Source: Flavobacterium sp. Leaf82
GTDB lineage: Bacteria > Bacteroidota > Bacteroidia > Flavobacteriales > Flavobacteriaceae
DNA: 64,000 bases
NCBI RefSeq assembly: GCF_001422725.1
Contig: NZ_LMMA01000002.1
Span: 1 to 64,000, forward strand
Reading direction: 5' to 3'
In this document: one piece after another, positions 26,573 through 37,103 of the stretch
Position numbering within the stretch: position 1 is the stretch's first letter
Layout of the letters: each line of letters begins with the position of its first letter
The notes under the pieces: generated by a model
Database searches by the model: none
What the model was told of the DNA's origin: nothing
The model's input: the letters and a program-made list of their open reading frames with translations, nothing else
Position numbers and translations under genes: made by a program

Positions 26573-29500
26573 ATGAATAACAAACCCATTCATTTTCTTA
26601 AAAAAACACTGCGTATACTACTTTGGTGCGTGGTTTCTATCATTGCACTTTTATTACTTCTTATTGTTTTAATTCAGGTTCCATCTATTCAAAATTATGC
26701 AAAGGATAAGGCGATAACTTATCTCTATAATAAGATAAAAACTAAAGTTTCATTAGATCATATTTCTATTAAATTTCCTAAAGATGTAGTTCTGGAAGGT
26801 TTTTATTTTGAAGATCAAAAAAAGGATACCCTGCTGGCTGGTAAACGTTTAGTGGTCGATGTTGATCTTTTTAAATTAGTAAGCAGCGAACTTGAAATTA
26901 ATTCGGTTTCACTTGAAAACGTTACAGCCAATATTTCCAGAAATAAAGAGGGAGTTTTCAATTTTGATTATATCATTAAAGCTTTCGAATCAAAAGAACC
27001 AAAAGTAGAAGATCCGGATAGCAAACCCTTCAAAATATCAGTTGTAGATGTGAATCTGGACAATATTAAATTTAATTTTAAGGATGATTTTGCTAAAAAC
27101 GACATCAAAGTTAATCTCACACATTTTGATACAAAATTCAAGGAATTTGAATTGGACAAAATGAATTTTGATATTCCAAATATCAATCTAAACGGATTGA
27201 AATTGGTTTTGGATCAGGATGTTGTAGAAAAAATTGCCGAAGTTTCAGTAGAAACCGTTGATACTATTTCGAAAAGAAAAGATTTTAAACTAAATCTGGG
27301 TAAAATCAGTTTGTCTAAAATTGATATTGCGTATGATAACAAAGATTCTAAATTAGATTCCGGAATCAAATTAGGTAATCTGGATTTATCGGTTAACAAA
27401 ATCGATTTAAATAAGCAGCTTTTGGATTTTGATACTTTCGAACTAAAAAATCTTAAAGGAAATTTGAGATTAGGTACAAAAGACAAACAAATTAAAACGC
27501 CCAATTTAGATTCAACTGCTATTAAACAAGCGGGATGGAAAGTAAAACTGAATGATGTAAATATCGAAAATATTGCTTTCAGGTTTGATGATATGCAATC
27601 AAAACCAGCCTCAAGAGGAATTGATTACAGCCATCTTGATTTAAATAAATTCAATCTTAAAGCGGAGAAATTGTATTACGGAAACGATACTATTTCCGGA
27701 AATATAAAAGCATTAACGGCAAATGAAAAAAGCGGATTACAGATTCAATCTTTAAAAACCAATTTCTTTTATGGACCTAAAAATGCGTATCTGAATGATT
27801 TATATTTAAAAACTCCACAAACATTACTTCAAAATAAAGTAAAAGTGGGGTATAATTCTATTGCAACAATTTCTAAGGATTTAGGAAATCTTTCGTTAGA
27901 GGCAAACTTAAATCAGGCGAAAATTGGGTTTAAAGATATTCTGTTATTTGCTCCGGATTTACAAAAGACAAATCCGTTTAAGAGTAACCCAAATGCAATT
28001 TTATATTTGAATACACGCTTGAGCGGAAAAATAAAAGATCTTGATATTCCGCAATTCGAAATGAGCGGAATAGGAACTACCAGAGTTTCACTTTCGGGTA
28101 AAATAAAAGGTTTGCCTGATGCTCAAAAAGCCTATTATGATCTTGATATCAAGAAAGTATCGAGTACTTCAAAAGACATTTATTCGTTTATTCCCGCAGG
28201 AACAATTCCCAAAAATATTCAGTTGCCGTCGCAGTTGAATTTACAGGGAAAATTTAAAGGTTCTGTTCAGAATTTCAAAACCAATCTGGCTTTAAACAGT
28301 AGTTTTGGTAACGCAAAAGTAGACGGCTTATTTGATCAGCGTGTTAAGAAAAAAGAGAAATACGACGCCACGGTTTATTTACTGGATTTTGATTTAGGAC
28401 GATTAATCAAAAACGATTCAATAGGAAAAATTACGCTTAAAGCGAAAGTAAAAGGAAATGGTTTAGACCCAAAAACGGCTCGCGCTCAATTTGACGGATT
28501 GGTTCAGAAAGCAGTTTTCAACAGATATACGTATAAAGATTTAGCCTTAAAAGGAAATATCGAAAACGGATCATTTGCAGTAAAATCAGGAATGAAAGAT
28601 CCTAATTTACATTTTGATCTTGTAGCAAGCGGAAATACAAAAGATAAATATCCGTCGATTCAATTAAAATTAAACCTTGATATTGCCGATTTGGAAAAAC
28701 TGAATCTTCACGCCGGACCAATGAAATTGCGTGGTAATATCGATGCAGATGTTGCGAATAGTAATCCTGATTTTTTAAACGGAAAAGTGTTTCTTTCGAA
28801 CATTCAGGTTTTACAAAATGCAGAACCAATCGTTTTAGATTCTGTGCGCATAATTGCTTTTGCTGATAATAATCGAAATAATATCAAAATTTCATCTCAG
28901 TTTTTAAAGGCTGAAGTAGACGGAAAATATAAATTGACGACATTAACTGCGGCGATTAAAAAATCATTAGCTAAATATATTGATTTGAAAAATCCTAAAG
29001 TAAATGGAGAATCAGACGAACAGCGTTTGGCTTTTACCTTAAAAATTGATAATGATCCGATACTTTTTAAATTGGTTCCTAAATTAACGGGTTTAGAGCC
29101 TATTAATATTACCGGAAAATACAATAATGTCGCAGATTCTTTAGAAATAAAAGGAACTATTCCGCGAATTGTTTACGCTGATAATACAATATCTGACGGA
29201 AAAATAAATATCGAAGGCAAAGAAAATGCTTTAGAATATCTGGTTTCTGTGGCAACGATTGAAAGTGGTTCTTTAAAAATTCCGTTTACGAGTTTATCGG
29301 GAAAAGTCGAAAATAATCTTTTGACTTATGCACTTGAAGTGAAAGATGTAAAAGACAAACAACAATATTTTATTGCAGGAGAATTTAAATCAGAAGATTC
29401 TAAAAACATATTAAAAATCGATGCAGAAAACTTTGTACTGAATTATGATAAATGGACTGTAGATCCTGAAAATGCAATTGAATTTGGAGGAAAAAGACTT

Positions 29501-31672
29501 TACATCAATAAATTTTACTTGTCGAATTCAGGAAACGAATTAAAAATTCAGTCTCAGGGAACTCAGGATAATTCACCGTTAAAAGTTGATTTTGTAAACT
29601 TCAAAATCGAGACGATCATGAACATCGTCAAAAAAGATAAACTTTTGATGCAAGGTTTGATTAACGGAAACGCAGTTGTAGAAAACGTGATGACGAAACC
29701 TACTTTTACATCTGATTTAAAAATTGATGAATTTGCTTTTAGAGGCGAACCTGTTGGTGATATTGCGATAAAAGTAGATAATAAAACCAATAATTTACTG
29801 GCAGCAAATGTTACGCTTAGCGGTGAAGGAAATGATATGAACCTAACAGGTAATTATAAAATTGATAATGGTAATCTTGATTTTAATCTCGATTTGAACA
29901 AACTGAATATTAAAAGTATTCAGGGTTTTACTATGGGAAATATTACCGAAGTAACAGGATTCTTAGCCGGAAATTTTAAAATTACCGGAAATGCAAGCGC
30001 ACCAAAGGTAAACGGAGAATTAAACTTTAAGGATACAGGTTTCAGAGTAAAAAAGCTAAACTCATTCTTTAAAACACAGGACGAAAAAATCACGCTTCAA
30101 AATGACGTAATTACATTTGATAAATTTACGTTTCATGATGAAAATGATAATAACCTAACGATAAACGGAACGATAAAATCTGCAGATTATACCAATTTTG
30201 ATTTTGGATTAACGGTTGTTGCTGATGATTTTAGAGCTATACATTCTAAAGAAGCAGACAATGATTTGTTTTATGGAGATTTGATTCTGGACACGAAACT
30301 AAACATAAAAGGAACACTTGAAAATCCTGTTATTGGCGGAAATATTAAAATAAACAAAGACACGAAGTTTACGGTTGTTTTGCCACAATCAGATCCTTCA
30401 ATCGCTGACAGAGAAGGTATTGTTGAGTTTGTTGATGAAGATAATATGTATCTGAAACAAACTATTGCAATGGAAAACAAACTAAATCAATCTGAATTGG
30501 TTGGTATGGATGTGAGCGTTGAAATTGCAATAGATAAAGAAGCTGAACTGACACTTGTAATCGACAAAGGAAACGGGGATTATCTAAACCTAAAAGGAGA
30601 AGCTCAACTTACCGGAGGAATTGATCCGTCAGGAAAAACTACTTTAACCGGTAAATATGAATTTTCTGAAGGGGCATATGAAATGAACTTTAATATGATC
30701 CGCAGGAAATTTGACATCCAGAAAGGAAGTTATATTATCTGGAACGGAGAACCTACAATGGCGAGTTTGAATATTACAGCCATTTATAAAGTAGAAACAG
30801 CACCAATAGATTTGCTTGGCAACCAATTGCCAACAGATAATCCTACGGTGAGAAATACGTATAAACAGAAAATTCCGTTTCAGACATTATTAAAAATGAA
30901 CGGTGAACTTTTAAAACCGGAAATTACTTTTGATATTGTACTTCCTGACGGAAATTATGATGTTTCTACAGATGTTGTATCGCTTACGCAAACAAAACTA
31001 GAACAATTGCGACAAGAACCAGCCGAGTTAAACAAACAGGTTTTTGCGCTTTTATTACTAAATAGATTTATTGGCGAAAATCCGTTTGCAAGCGAAAGTG
31101 GCGGAACGAGTGCAGAATCATTGGCAAGACAAAGTGTGAGTAAAATACTTTCGCAACAGTTAAATGATCTTGCCGGAGAATTAATTACCGGAGTTCAGCT
31201 GGAATTTGATCTTGAATCTACAGATGATTATACAACCGGAACAAAAGAAAACAGAACTGATTTGAATGTTGGAGTTTCTAAAAAACTATTAGATGACAGA
31301 TTAAAAGTAACGGTAGGAAGCAGTTTTGCAGTCGAAGGACAGGAACGCGCCAACGAAGAAAGTACGAATATTGCGGGAGATGTAGCACTAGATTATCAGC
31401 TTACAAAAGATGGACGTTATATGGTTCGTGCGTATCGAAAAAATGAATATCAGGTCGCAGTAGAAGGGCAGGTTGTCGAGACAGGAGTTGCCTTTATTAT
31501 TACGATGAGTTACAATAAATTCAGAGAACTTTTTCATCGTAGTGCAGCAGAAAGAGAAATGATTAAAGAAGAAAAGCTACGCAAAGAGAAAAGAAAACTC
31601 AAAGAAAAAGAAGACAAGAAAAAAGAAGAAAACGAAGAAAATCAAATTGAAGGAAATGAGCAAAAAACATAG
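26573..31672 (+). CDS. tamB: TamB-like translocation and assembly module protein, 1699 aa
   Basis: A single membrane helix (about 15-38) anchors a very long periplasmic protein of repeating beta-strand stretches. This is the pattern of AsmA/TamB (DUF490) proteins, which form a groove between inner and outer membrane and move lipids or help outer-membrane protein assembly. The TamB domain is at the C-terminus (about 1180-1640), with LTGKYEFSEGAYEM and a DYQLTKDGRYMVRAYRKNEY end. The tail (1650-1699) is a highly charged Lys/Glu coil. Its last 17 bp overlap the next gene, a TamA-like barrel, as expected for the pair. Confidence 0.88.
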   Translation: MNNKPIHFLKKTLRILLWCVVSIIALLLLLIVLIQVPSIQNYAKDKAITYLYNKIKTKVSLDHISIKFPKDVVLEGFYFEDQKKDTLLAGKRLVVDVDLFKLVSSELEINSVSLENVTANISRNKEGVFNFDYIIKAFESKEPKVEDPDSKPFKISVVDVNLDNIKFNFKDDFAKNDIKVNLTHFDTKFKEFELDKMNFDIPNINLNGLKLVLDQDVVEKIAEVSVETVDTISKRKDFKLNLGKISLSKIDIAYDNKDSKLDSGIKLGNLDLSVNKIDLNKQLLDFDTFELKNLKGNLRLGTKDKQIKTPNLDSTAIKQAGWKVKLNDVNIENIAFRFDDMQSKPASRGIDYSHLDLNKFNLKAEKLYYGNDTISGNIKALTANEKSGLQIQSLKTNFFYGPKNAYLNDLYLKTPQTLLQNKVKVGYNSIATISKDLGNLSLEANLNQAKIGFKDILLFAPDLQKTNPFKSNPNAILYLNTRLSGKIKDLDIPQFEMSGIGTTRVSLSGKIKGLPDAQKAYYDLDIKKVSSTSKDIYSFIPAGTIPKNIQLPSQLNLQGKFKGSVQNFKTNLALNSSFGNAKVDGLFDQRVKKKEKYDATVYLLDFDLGRLIKNDSIGKITLKAKVKGNGLDPKTARAQFDGLVQKAVFNRYTYKDLALKGNIENGSFAVKSGMKDPNLHFDLVASGNTKDKYPSIQLKLNLDIADLEKLNLHAGPMKLRGNIDADVANSNPDFLNGKVFLSNIQVLQNAEPIVLDSVRIIAFADNNRNNIKISSQFLKAEVDGKYKLTTLTAAIKKSLAKYIDLKNPKVNGESDEQRLAFTLKIDNDPILFKLVPKLTGLEPINITGKYNNVADSLEIKGTIPRIVYADNTISDGKINIEGKENALEYLVSVATIESGSLKIPFTSLSGKVENNLLTYALEVKDVKDKQQYFIAGEFKSEDSKNILKIDAENFVLNYDKWTVDPENAIEFGGKRLYINKFYLSNSGNELKIQSQGTQDNSPLKVDFVNFKIETIMNIVKKDKLLMQGLINGNAVVENVMTKPTFTSDLKIDEFAFRGEPVGDIAIKVDNKTNNLLAANVTLSGEGNDMNLTGNYKIDNGNLDFNLDLNKLNIKSIQGFTMGNITEVTGFLAGNFKITGNASAPKVNGELNFKDTGFRVKKLNSFFKTQDEKITLQNDVITFDKFTFHDENDNNLTINGTIKSADYTNFDFGLTVVADDFRAIHSKEADNDLFYGDLILDTKLNIKGTLENPVIGGNIKINKDTKFTVVLPQSDPSIADREGIVEFVDEDNMYLKQTIAMENKLNQSELVGMDVSVEIAIDKEAELTLVIDKGNGDYLNLKGEAQLTGGIDPSGKTTLTGKYEFSEGAYEMNFNMIRRKFDIQKGSYIIWNGEPTMASLNITAIYKVETAPIDLLGNQLPTDNPTVRNTYKQKIPFQTLLKMNGELLKPEITFDIVLPDGNYDVSTDVVSLTQTKLEQLRQEPAELNKQVFALLLLNRFIGENPFASESGGTSAESLARQSVSKILSQQLNDLAGELITGVQLEFDLESTDDYTTGTKENRTDLNVGVSKKLLDDRLKVTVGSSFAVEGQERANEESTNIAGDVALDYQLTKDGRYMVRAYRKNEYQVAVEGQVVETGVAFIITMSYNKFRELFHRSAAEREMIKEEKLRKEKRKLKEKEDKKKEENEENQIEGNEQKT

Positions 31673-33974
31673 CAATATAACAATTAGATATGCAAAATAT
31701 TTTATAGCGCTGTCCTTGTTTTTTGTTTTTGGGTGCAGCAATACAAAATATTTAGCCGAAGGAGATTTATTATATACCGGAGGTTCTGTAACAGTAAAAG
31801 ATTCTATTATAAAAAAGAAAGACAGAAAAGCACTGGAAAAAGAACTGGAAGATTTATTGCGTCCTAAACCCAACAAGCAAATCTTAGGATTACGTCCTAA
31901 ATTATGGATTTATAACCTTGCAGGTGAACCTAAAAAGAAAAAAGGAATTCGATATTGGCTTCGTAATAAAGTAGGCGAACAACCCGTGCTTTTTAGCAAA
32001 GTCGATTTAGATTATAATGCTTCGGTACTTAGAAGTTTTACAGAAAACCGCGGTTATTTTAAAAGCCGTGTGAGCGCAGATTCTACTGTAAGAAACAAAA
32101 GAGTAACGGCAGAATATACTGTTATCCCTAAGAAACAATATATTATAAAAAGCGTGACTTTTCCGGATGATTCCCTCGCAATATCAAGAATAATTGGAAG
32201 ATCAAGCCGAAGAAGTTTATTGAAAGTAGGAAAACCGTATGATCTCGATATCATAAAAGCCGAAAGAGAAAGAATAGACGCTAGGCTTAAAGAGAGAGGA
32301 TATTTTTACTTTAATCCGGATTATATTTTAGCTCAGGTCGACAGTAGTAAAGGCGATCATGAAGTAAAAATTAAACTGGTAATAAAAGCTGATGCGCCGC
32401 CAAAAGCGCTTACATCTTATAAAATCAATAAAATCATTGTATATCCTAATTTTACTGTTTCTAAAGACAGCGTAAAATATACTGAGAAAGATATTGTTAA
32501 GTACAAAGATTTTACAATTATTGATACCGCAAATACTTTTAAACCAAGAGTTTTTGACAGAGCAATTTTTTTTAAAAAGGGAGATTTATACAGTAGAAAA
32601 GATCACAATCTCACGCTAAATCGTTTCGTGAATTTAGGAACTTTTAGTTTTGTGAAAAATGAATTTAAGCCTTCAGACAGTTTGAAAAATAGTTTGGATT
32701 CTTATTATTACCTGACACTTTTGCCTAAGAAATTTATTCGTGTTGAGGTTTTAGGAAAAACAAATTCCGCAAGTTATACCGGAACAGAAGTAAATGTAAA
32801 CTGGAATAACAGGAACTTATTTCGCGGTGCCGAATTGCTTACCGTATCTGTTTTTGGAGGTGCTGATTTTCAGCTTTCAGGTGCGAATAACGGCAAGAAT
32901 ATCTATAAACTGGGAACAGAAACCAGTTTAACATGGCCAAGATTTATCGTTCCGTTTTTTCATATAGAAGGTTCAAGCGAATATGTGCCAAGAACGAAGG
33001 CAACTGTGCGATACGAATTTCAAAACAGGACACAATTATATGCTTTAAACTCTTTTAAAACCTCTTTTGGTTATCAATGGAAAGAGAACATTAGAAAAGA
33101 ACATCAATTGAATATTCTTGATGTGACGTATGTAAGTCCAAATAATGTGACAGCAGAATATAAACAGGACATTGAGGAAGATGCTTCGCTGGGGAAAGTA
33201 ATCGAAAAGCAATTAATTTTTGGTCCAACGTATTCGTATACCTATACCAATACGATGCAAAAACGTAAAAAGAATACATTTTATTTTAATGGAGAATTAG
33301 ATTTGGCAGGAAACATTACAGGTTTGGTCACAGGCGCAAATGTCAAAAAGAATGATACCATAAAAATATTTGATGTTCCGTTTAGTCAATTTGTAAAGTT
33401 AAAAGCAGATTTCAGACATTACTTAAAACTAAGTAAAGAAAGCGAATTAGCCAGCAGGATTATTGTTGGAGCAGGACTTCCGTACGGAAATTCAGGTGCA
33501 TTGCCAACCTCAAAACAATTTGTTGTGGGAGGAACCAATAGTATTCGCGCCTTTAGAGCCAGATCGCTTGGTCCGGGAAGTTACCTGAATACAGAAACAA
33601 CAAACAATTATTTACCGGATCAATCCGGAGATCTAAAATTAGAATTTAGTACAGAATACAGGGCTAAACTTTTTAGTATTGTTCGTGGAGCTTTATTTAT
33701 TGATGCCGGAAATGTTTGGCTTTTAAACGCGGATCCCAATAAACCAGGCGGACAAATTACGAAAGATTTCATGAAAGATATTGCCGTTGGAGCTGGAGCA
33801 GGATTACGTTTTGATTTGTCTTTCTTGGTTTTAAGAACAGATTTGGCATTCCCGTTAAGAAAACCATATTTACCTCAAGGCGAAAGATGGGTAATCGACG
33901 ATATCAATTTTGGAAGCGGACCCTGGAGAAAAGATAATTTGATTTTAAATATCGCAATTGGATATCCATTTTAG
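31656..33974 (+). CDS. tamL: TamL/BamA-family outer-membrane lipoprotein, 772 aa
   Basis: The lipobox FVFGC near residue 27 makes it a lipoprotein, which distinguishes Bacteroidota TamL from proteobacterial TamA. POTRA-like domains lie at about 110-370 and a 16-stranded Omp85 barrel at 380-772, with the family motif FVVGGTNSIRAFRARSLGPG and a final strand ending NIAIGYPF. It should work with TamB in the outer membrane. I chose the ATG after AAGGAA; an upstream TTG is less likely. It overlaps tamB. Confidence 0.88.
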   Translation: MSKKHSNITIRYAKYFIALSLFFVFGCSNTKYLAEGDLLYTGGSVTVKDSIIKKKDRKALEKELEDLLRPKPNKQILGLRPKLWIYNLAGEPKKKKGIRYWLRNKVGEQPVLFSKVDLDYNASVLRSFTENRGYFKSRVSADSTVRNKRVTAEYTVIPKKQYIIKSVTFPDDSLAISRIIGRSSRRSLLKVGKPYDLDIIKAERERIDARLKERGYFYFNPDYILAQVDSSKGDHEVKIKLVIKADAPPKALTSYKINKIIVYPNFTVSKDSVKYTEKDIVKYKDFTIIDTANTFKPRVFDRAIFFKKGDLYSRKDHNLTLNRFVNLGTFSFVKNEFKPSDSLKNSLDSYYYLTLLPKKFIRVEVLGKTNSASYTGTEVNVNWNNRNLFRGAELLTVSVFGGADFQLSGANNGKNIYKLGTETSLTWPRFIVPFFHIEGSSEYVPRTKATVRYEFQNRTQLYALNSFKTSFGYQWKENIRKEHQLNILDVTYVSPNNVTAEYKQDIEEDASLGKVIEKQLIFGPTYSYTYTNTMQKRKKNTFYFNGELDLAGNITGLVTGANVKKNDTIKIFDVPFSQFVKLKADFRHYLKLSKESELASRIIVGAGLPYGNSGALPTSKQFVVGGTNSIRAFRARSLGPGSYLNTETTNNYLPDQSGDLKLEFSTEYRAKLFSIVRGALFIDAGNVWLLNADPNKPGGQITKDFMKDIAVGAGAGLRFDLSFLVLRTDLAFPLRKPYLPQGERWVIDDINFGSGPWRKDNLILNIAIGYPF

Positions 33975-33990
33975 AAAAAGTTTATTACGT

Positions 33991-34120
33991 TTTTTTTGCC
34001 ACGAATTTCACTAATTCATAGTTTGCGCATAATAAGCAATTTCACGAATTTTAAATTCACGCTATTAATAAATTATACATAAAGCATTAGTGAAAATTCG
34101 TGAAATTCGTGGCAAAAAAA
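33991..34120. repeat. GTGGCAAAAAAA inverted-repeat element
   Basis: Perfect 21-bp arms (33991-34011 and 34100-34120) carry the sequence GTGAAATTCGTGGC plus an A-run. The centre repeats ATTTCACGAATT words. A degenerate copy lies at 42500-42588 before ilvA. The hairpin with T-run could also terminate tamL. Confidence 0.7.
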
Positions 34121-34191
34121 ACAATAATTCGTTGCATAAAAACTTTACATCTCTTAAAAAAAGCAGTAAATTGGTCTAATAAAATAAAGGA

Positions 34192-34821
34192 ATGCAAAAT
34201 TTAATAAAGAGAATAATAGTTTTAGCTGCGCTTGTACTTGTAATAGTTCTGGCTTTCAAATATTGCGAATTCAAAAAAGAAGACGATTCTACGATCGATT
34301 ATAATACCAATCTAATTCAGCAACAAATACTTAATGTTGGGAAGTTAGTAGTCACCGAAGGGCATTTTTCAGAAGTTATAACCTATAAAAATCAGCAGAA
34401 ATATTTGATGGATATGGTTTCTTTTGAAAAGAAAGCACTTGTTGTCGTAAATGCAAATGTTACCGTTGCATACGATTTGCATAAAATGAAATACGATATT
34501 GACGAAAAGAATAAAACAATCACTATACTAAATATTCCAAAAGAAGAAATTACAATCAATCCCGATATTCAGTTTTATGATGTAGAACAAAGCAAACTAA
34601 ATCCTTTTACGGGAGATGATTATAATAAAATCAATAAATCTGTAAAAGCGAATCTGGCTAAGAAAATCGAAAAATCTACTTTGAAAACGAATGCTCAAAA
34701 CAGATTGATAAGCGAATTATCTAAGATTTTAATTCTGACAAATTCTATGGGTTGGAAGTTGCAATACGAAGGAAAAACAATAGAATCTGATAAAGATTTT
34801 AATGAAGACCTGAAATTGTAG
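34192..34821 (+). CDS. DUF4230 protein, 209 aa
   Basis: An N-terminal membrane helix (about 7-24) is followed by a periplasmic or cytoplasmic domain matching DUF4230: EGHFSEVITYKNQQ, then VVVNANVTVAYDLHKMKYDID and a helical C-terminus ending NSMGWKLQYEGK. Function is unknown. It follows the tamB-tamL pair after an inverted-repeat element, so co-transcription is uncertain. Confidence 0.85.
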   Translation: MQNLIKRIIVLAALVLVIVLAFKYCEFKKEDDSTIDYNTNLIQQQILNVGKLVVTEGHFSEVITYKNQQKYLMDMVSFEKKALVVVNANVTVAYDLHKMKYDIDEKNKTITILNIPKEEITINPDIQFYDVEQSKLNPFTGDDYNKINKSVKANLAKKIEKSTLKTNAQNRLISELSKILILTNSMGWKLQYEGKTIESDKDFNEDLKL

Positions 34822-34909
34822 AAGAAAGGTTCAAAGGTTTTTTGCCACAGATTAAAATGATTTTATAATTTGGATTTGAAAATAATCTGATAAAGATTTC
34901 TACAATCTT

Positions 34910-35011
34910 GTCATTTCGACCGAAGGGAGAAATCACACTAGAAACTCCGCAAAGAAAGTCTTCAATCTTTGTCGATTTACGAGTGTGATTTCTCCCTTTG
35001 GTCGAAATGAC
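34910..35011. repeat. REP-like inverted-repeat element, copy 2
   Basis: Arms of 29 bp (34910-34938 and 34983-35011) with one mismatch begin GTCATTTCGACCGAAGGGAG. The centre has ACTCCGC and CAATCTTTGTCGA, shared with the 99-bp copy at 22250-22348. Confidence 0.8.
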
Positions 35012-35109
35012 ATAAAATGAGAGAAAAACTTAGTGACTTTCACGTTTCCGCCAGATTAAAATAAAATCTGCGTTGACCAGTTTAATCCGTAAAATCCGCG
35101 GGCAATAAT

Positions 35110-36867
35110 TTAAACTGCTTTCTTATCAAAAATCAAATCCAATCCACCAGAAATTAAATGCGCCACTTCCGGACGTTTCACTTTCAACTGATCCAGATAT
35201 ACTAATACTTCCTGCAAAAGCTGCTCTTCATTTGATTCTTTCAAAAGTTCTGTGATTTCAACAGAAAGCAACCAATCGTTAGGATGATTTTGCTTTAATT
35301 TTCCAAATACAGATTTCAATTCAGATTTAGAATCTTTATTTTCTCTAATCAGGCGAACCGTTTGATAAAGAACCTCAAGATCATCACGCTCGTCAGTATG
35401 TTTAGCTTTTATAGTGGTCGTTTTCGGGACATTATTAATCAGGTCAAAACTATTTACATCGGCTGGACCGGAAAATGCAGAAACTACTTTTTTACCAATT
35501 GCCATATCATAATTTCCCCATTCCGGTTGAAACAAAATCTTTTCGCCATGCGTAACGGTACAATTTCTAAAACTAATCAGAATAATTTCTCCGTGTAAGT
35601 TTCTTGAACCGGTAATGATTTCTCCTTCAACAATAATATTGCCTTCAAACTCTAATTTTACAGTTTCATTTTCAACAATACTATAAGCCTGTAAATCCTT
35701 CGGGCTCATGTCTTCGATTGCTAAATTAAAGCCTTTCAGTTTTCCAATTGGGCTTCCAAATCCTTCCGGATGAGTCAAAGTTCCATGCCCTACCAATTCT
35801 TTTTCACGGTATGATAAAGCCGTTTTTCCTGTAGTTTGTATGTAAACAGGTTTTCCTTCTTCTTCAATTACATTCGTAAAAACGCCCGAAATTTGTAAAC
35901 CTGTACTCAACTCAATTGTTCCTAAAGCATTCGAATGAATCAGTTTCTGAATTCCGGAAAGACCTCCCGTACGTAAAGCCATTTTATTGGCAAACTCTTC
36001 AAGAATCAAACTTAAATAAGAAAAATTTGGAGTTACATAAAGTTGAGGTTGTAACTGCGTAATATCAAAATTTTGATTCGCAGCCGAGATATCGTAAGCA
36101 ATTTTCTTTACGTTGTCTGTCATACACCAGGCACTTTCACCAATCGACGAAAGTAATCCGGCACCATATATTTTTGGGTTTTCAACAGTTCCAATCAAGC
36201 CGTATTCAACTGTCCACCAATGTAGGTTTCGAATTTGAGCCATTTCAGATAATTCACCCATATTGTTTTGTAAATCTGCAACTGCTTTTTCGGCTTCGTC
36301 TATTTTTTCCTGAGGTGTATCTTCGGCTTCTTTTAAAATCGAAAGCAACCTAATCGCTTCATACATCTGGTAATCTTTATGAGATGAGATTGCTTTACAG
36401 CCAATTTCGCCAAAACGACGCAAATACTCCGCATATTCAGGATTGGCAATAATAGGAGCGTGGCCGGCACCTTCATGAATAATATCCGGTGCGGGAGTAT
36501 ATTCGATATGTTCTAATTGTCGAATGTCAGAAGCAATTACCAATACATTATAAGCCTGAAATTCCATAAATGCATTTGGCGGAATAAACCCGTCAACGGC
36601 AACTGCAGCCCAGCCTATTTCGGTCAGAATTCGATTCATTCCGTACATGCTTGGGATAGAATCAATTTCGATTCCTGTTTTGCGCAAACCTTCCAGATAA
36701 GAATGATGTGCCACTTTTGATAAATAATCTACATTTTTACGCATTACATAACGCCAAACCGCTTGATTTATAGGAGTGTAATCACTATAATCCTGAGGTT
36801 TAATAAATTGCTTTAAATGTTTAGGCAATCGCTCTAATAACGGGTTTGTTTCAATACTTGCATTCAT
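35110..36867 (-). CDS. Aromatic amino acid hydroxylase with C-terminal extension, 585 aa
   Basis: The catalytic domain (about 25-330) has the iron ligands His131 and His136 in HEGAGHAP and Glu221 in WWTVEYGL. It hydroxylates phenylalanine (to tyrosine) or tryptophan using tetrahydropterin and O2; phenylalanine is most likely. About 250 extra residues follow the catalytic core. Bacterial phenylalanine hydroxylases are usually below 300 aa, while longer forms of this kind occur in Bacteroidota. The extension has no recognised domain. The gene is alone on its strand. Confidence 0.88.
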   Translation of the reverse strand: MNASIETNPLLERLPKHLKQFIKPQDYSDYTPINQAVWRYVMRKNVDYLSKVAHHSYLEGLRKTGIEIDSIPSMYGMNRILTEIGWAAVAVDGFIPPNAFMEFQAYNVLVIASDIRQLEHIEYTPAPDIIHEGAGHAPIIANPEYAEYLRRFGEIGCKAISSHKDYQMYEAIRLLSILKEAEDTPQEKIDEAEKAVADLQNNMGELSEMAQIRNLHWWTVEYGLIGTVENPKIYGAGLLSSIGESAWCMTDNVKKIAYDISAANQNFDITQLQPQLYVTPNFSYLSLILEEFANKMALRTGGLSGIQKLIHSNALGTIELSTGLQISGVFTNVIEEEGKPVYIQTTGKTALSYREKELVGHGTLTHPEGFGSPIGKLKGFNLAIEDMSPKDLQAYSIVENETVKLEFEGNIIVEGEIITGSRNLHGEIILISFRNCTVTHGEKILFQPEWGNYDMAIGKKVVSAFSGPADVNSFDLINNVPKTTTIKAKHTDERDDLEVLYQTVRLIRENKDSKSELKSVFGKLKQNHPNDWLLSVEITELLKESNEEQLLQEVLVYLDQLKVKRPEVAHLISGGLDLIFDKKAV

Positions 36868-37103
36868 TTCGAAAACGTTGTAGATTAAGAATGTAAAATT
36901 ACGAATTTACAATACTAAAATAATTTTTTTTACTATAGATTTTTAATAATAAGATCATTTTATTACACAATCTCTAATTTATTTCTTTTCTGCTAAAGTT
37001 TAATAAGCAATCTGTTTTTTCTGATTTAAAATAAAAATACAGTTGTCGAATAATCATAAAATTGGTTAGTTTTACAAACAGTATTTTTAGGATTTATACC
37101 AGT

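Noticed and set aside
36899..36958. Short minus-strand frame MILLLKIYSKKNYFSIVNS before the aromatic hydroxylase
   Set aside because: Only three aromatic residues, no promoter box and no terminator; too weak to call a leader peptide.
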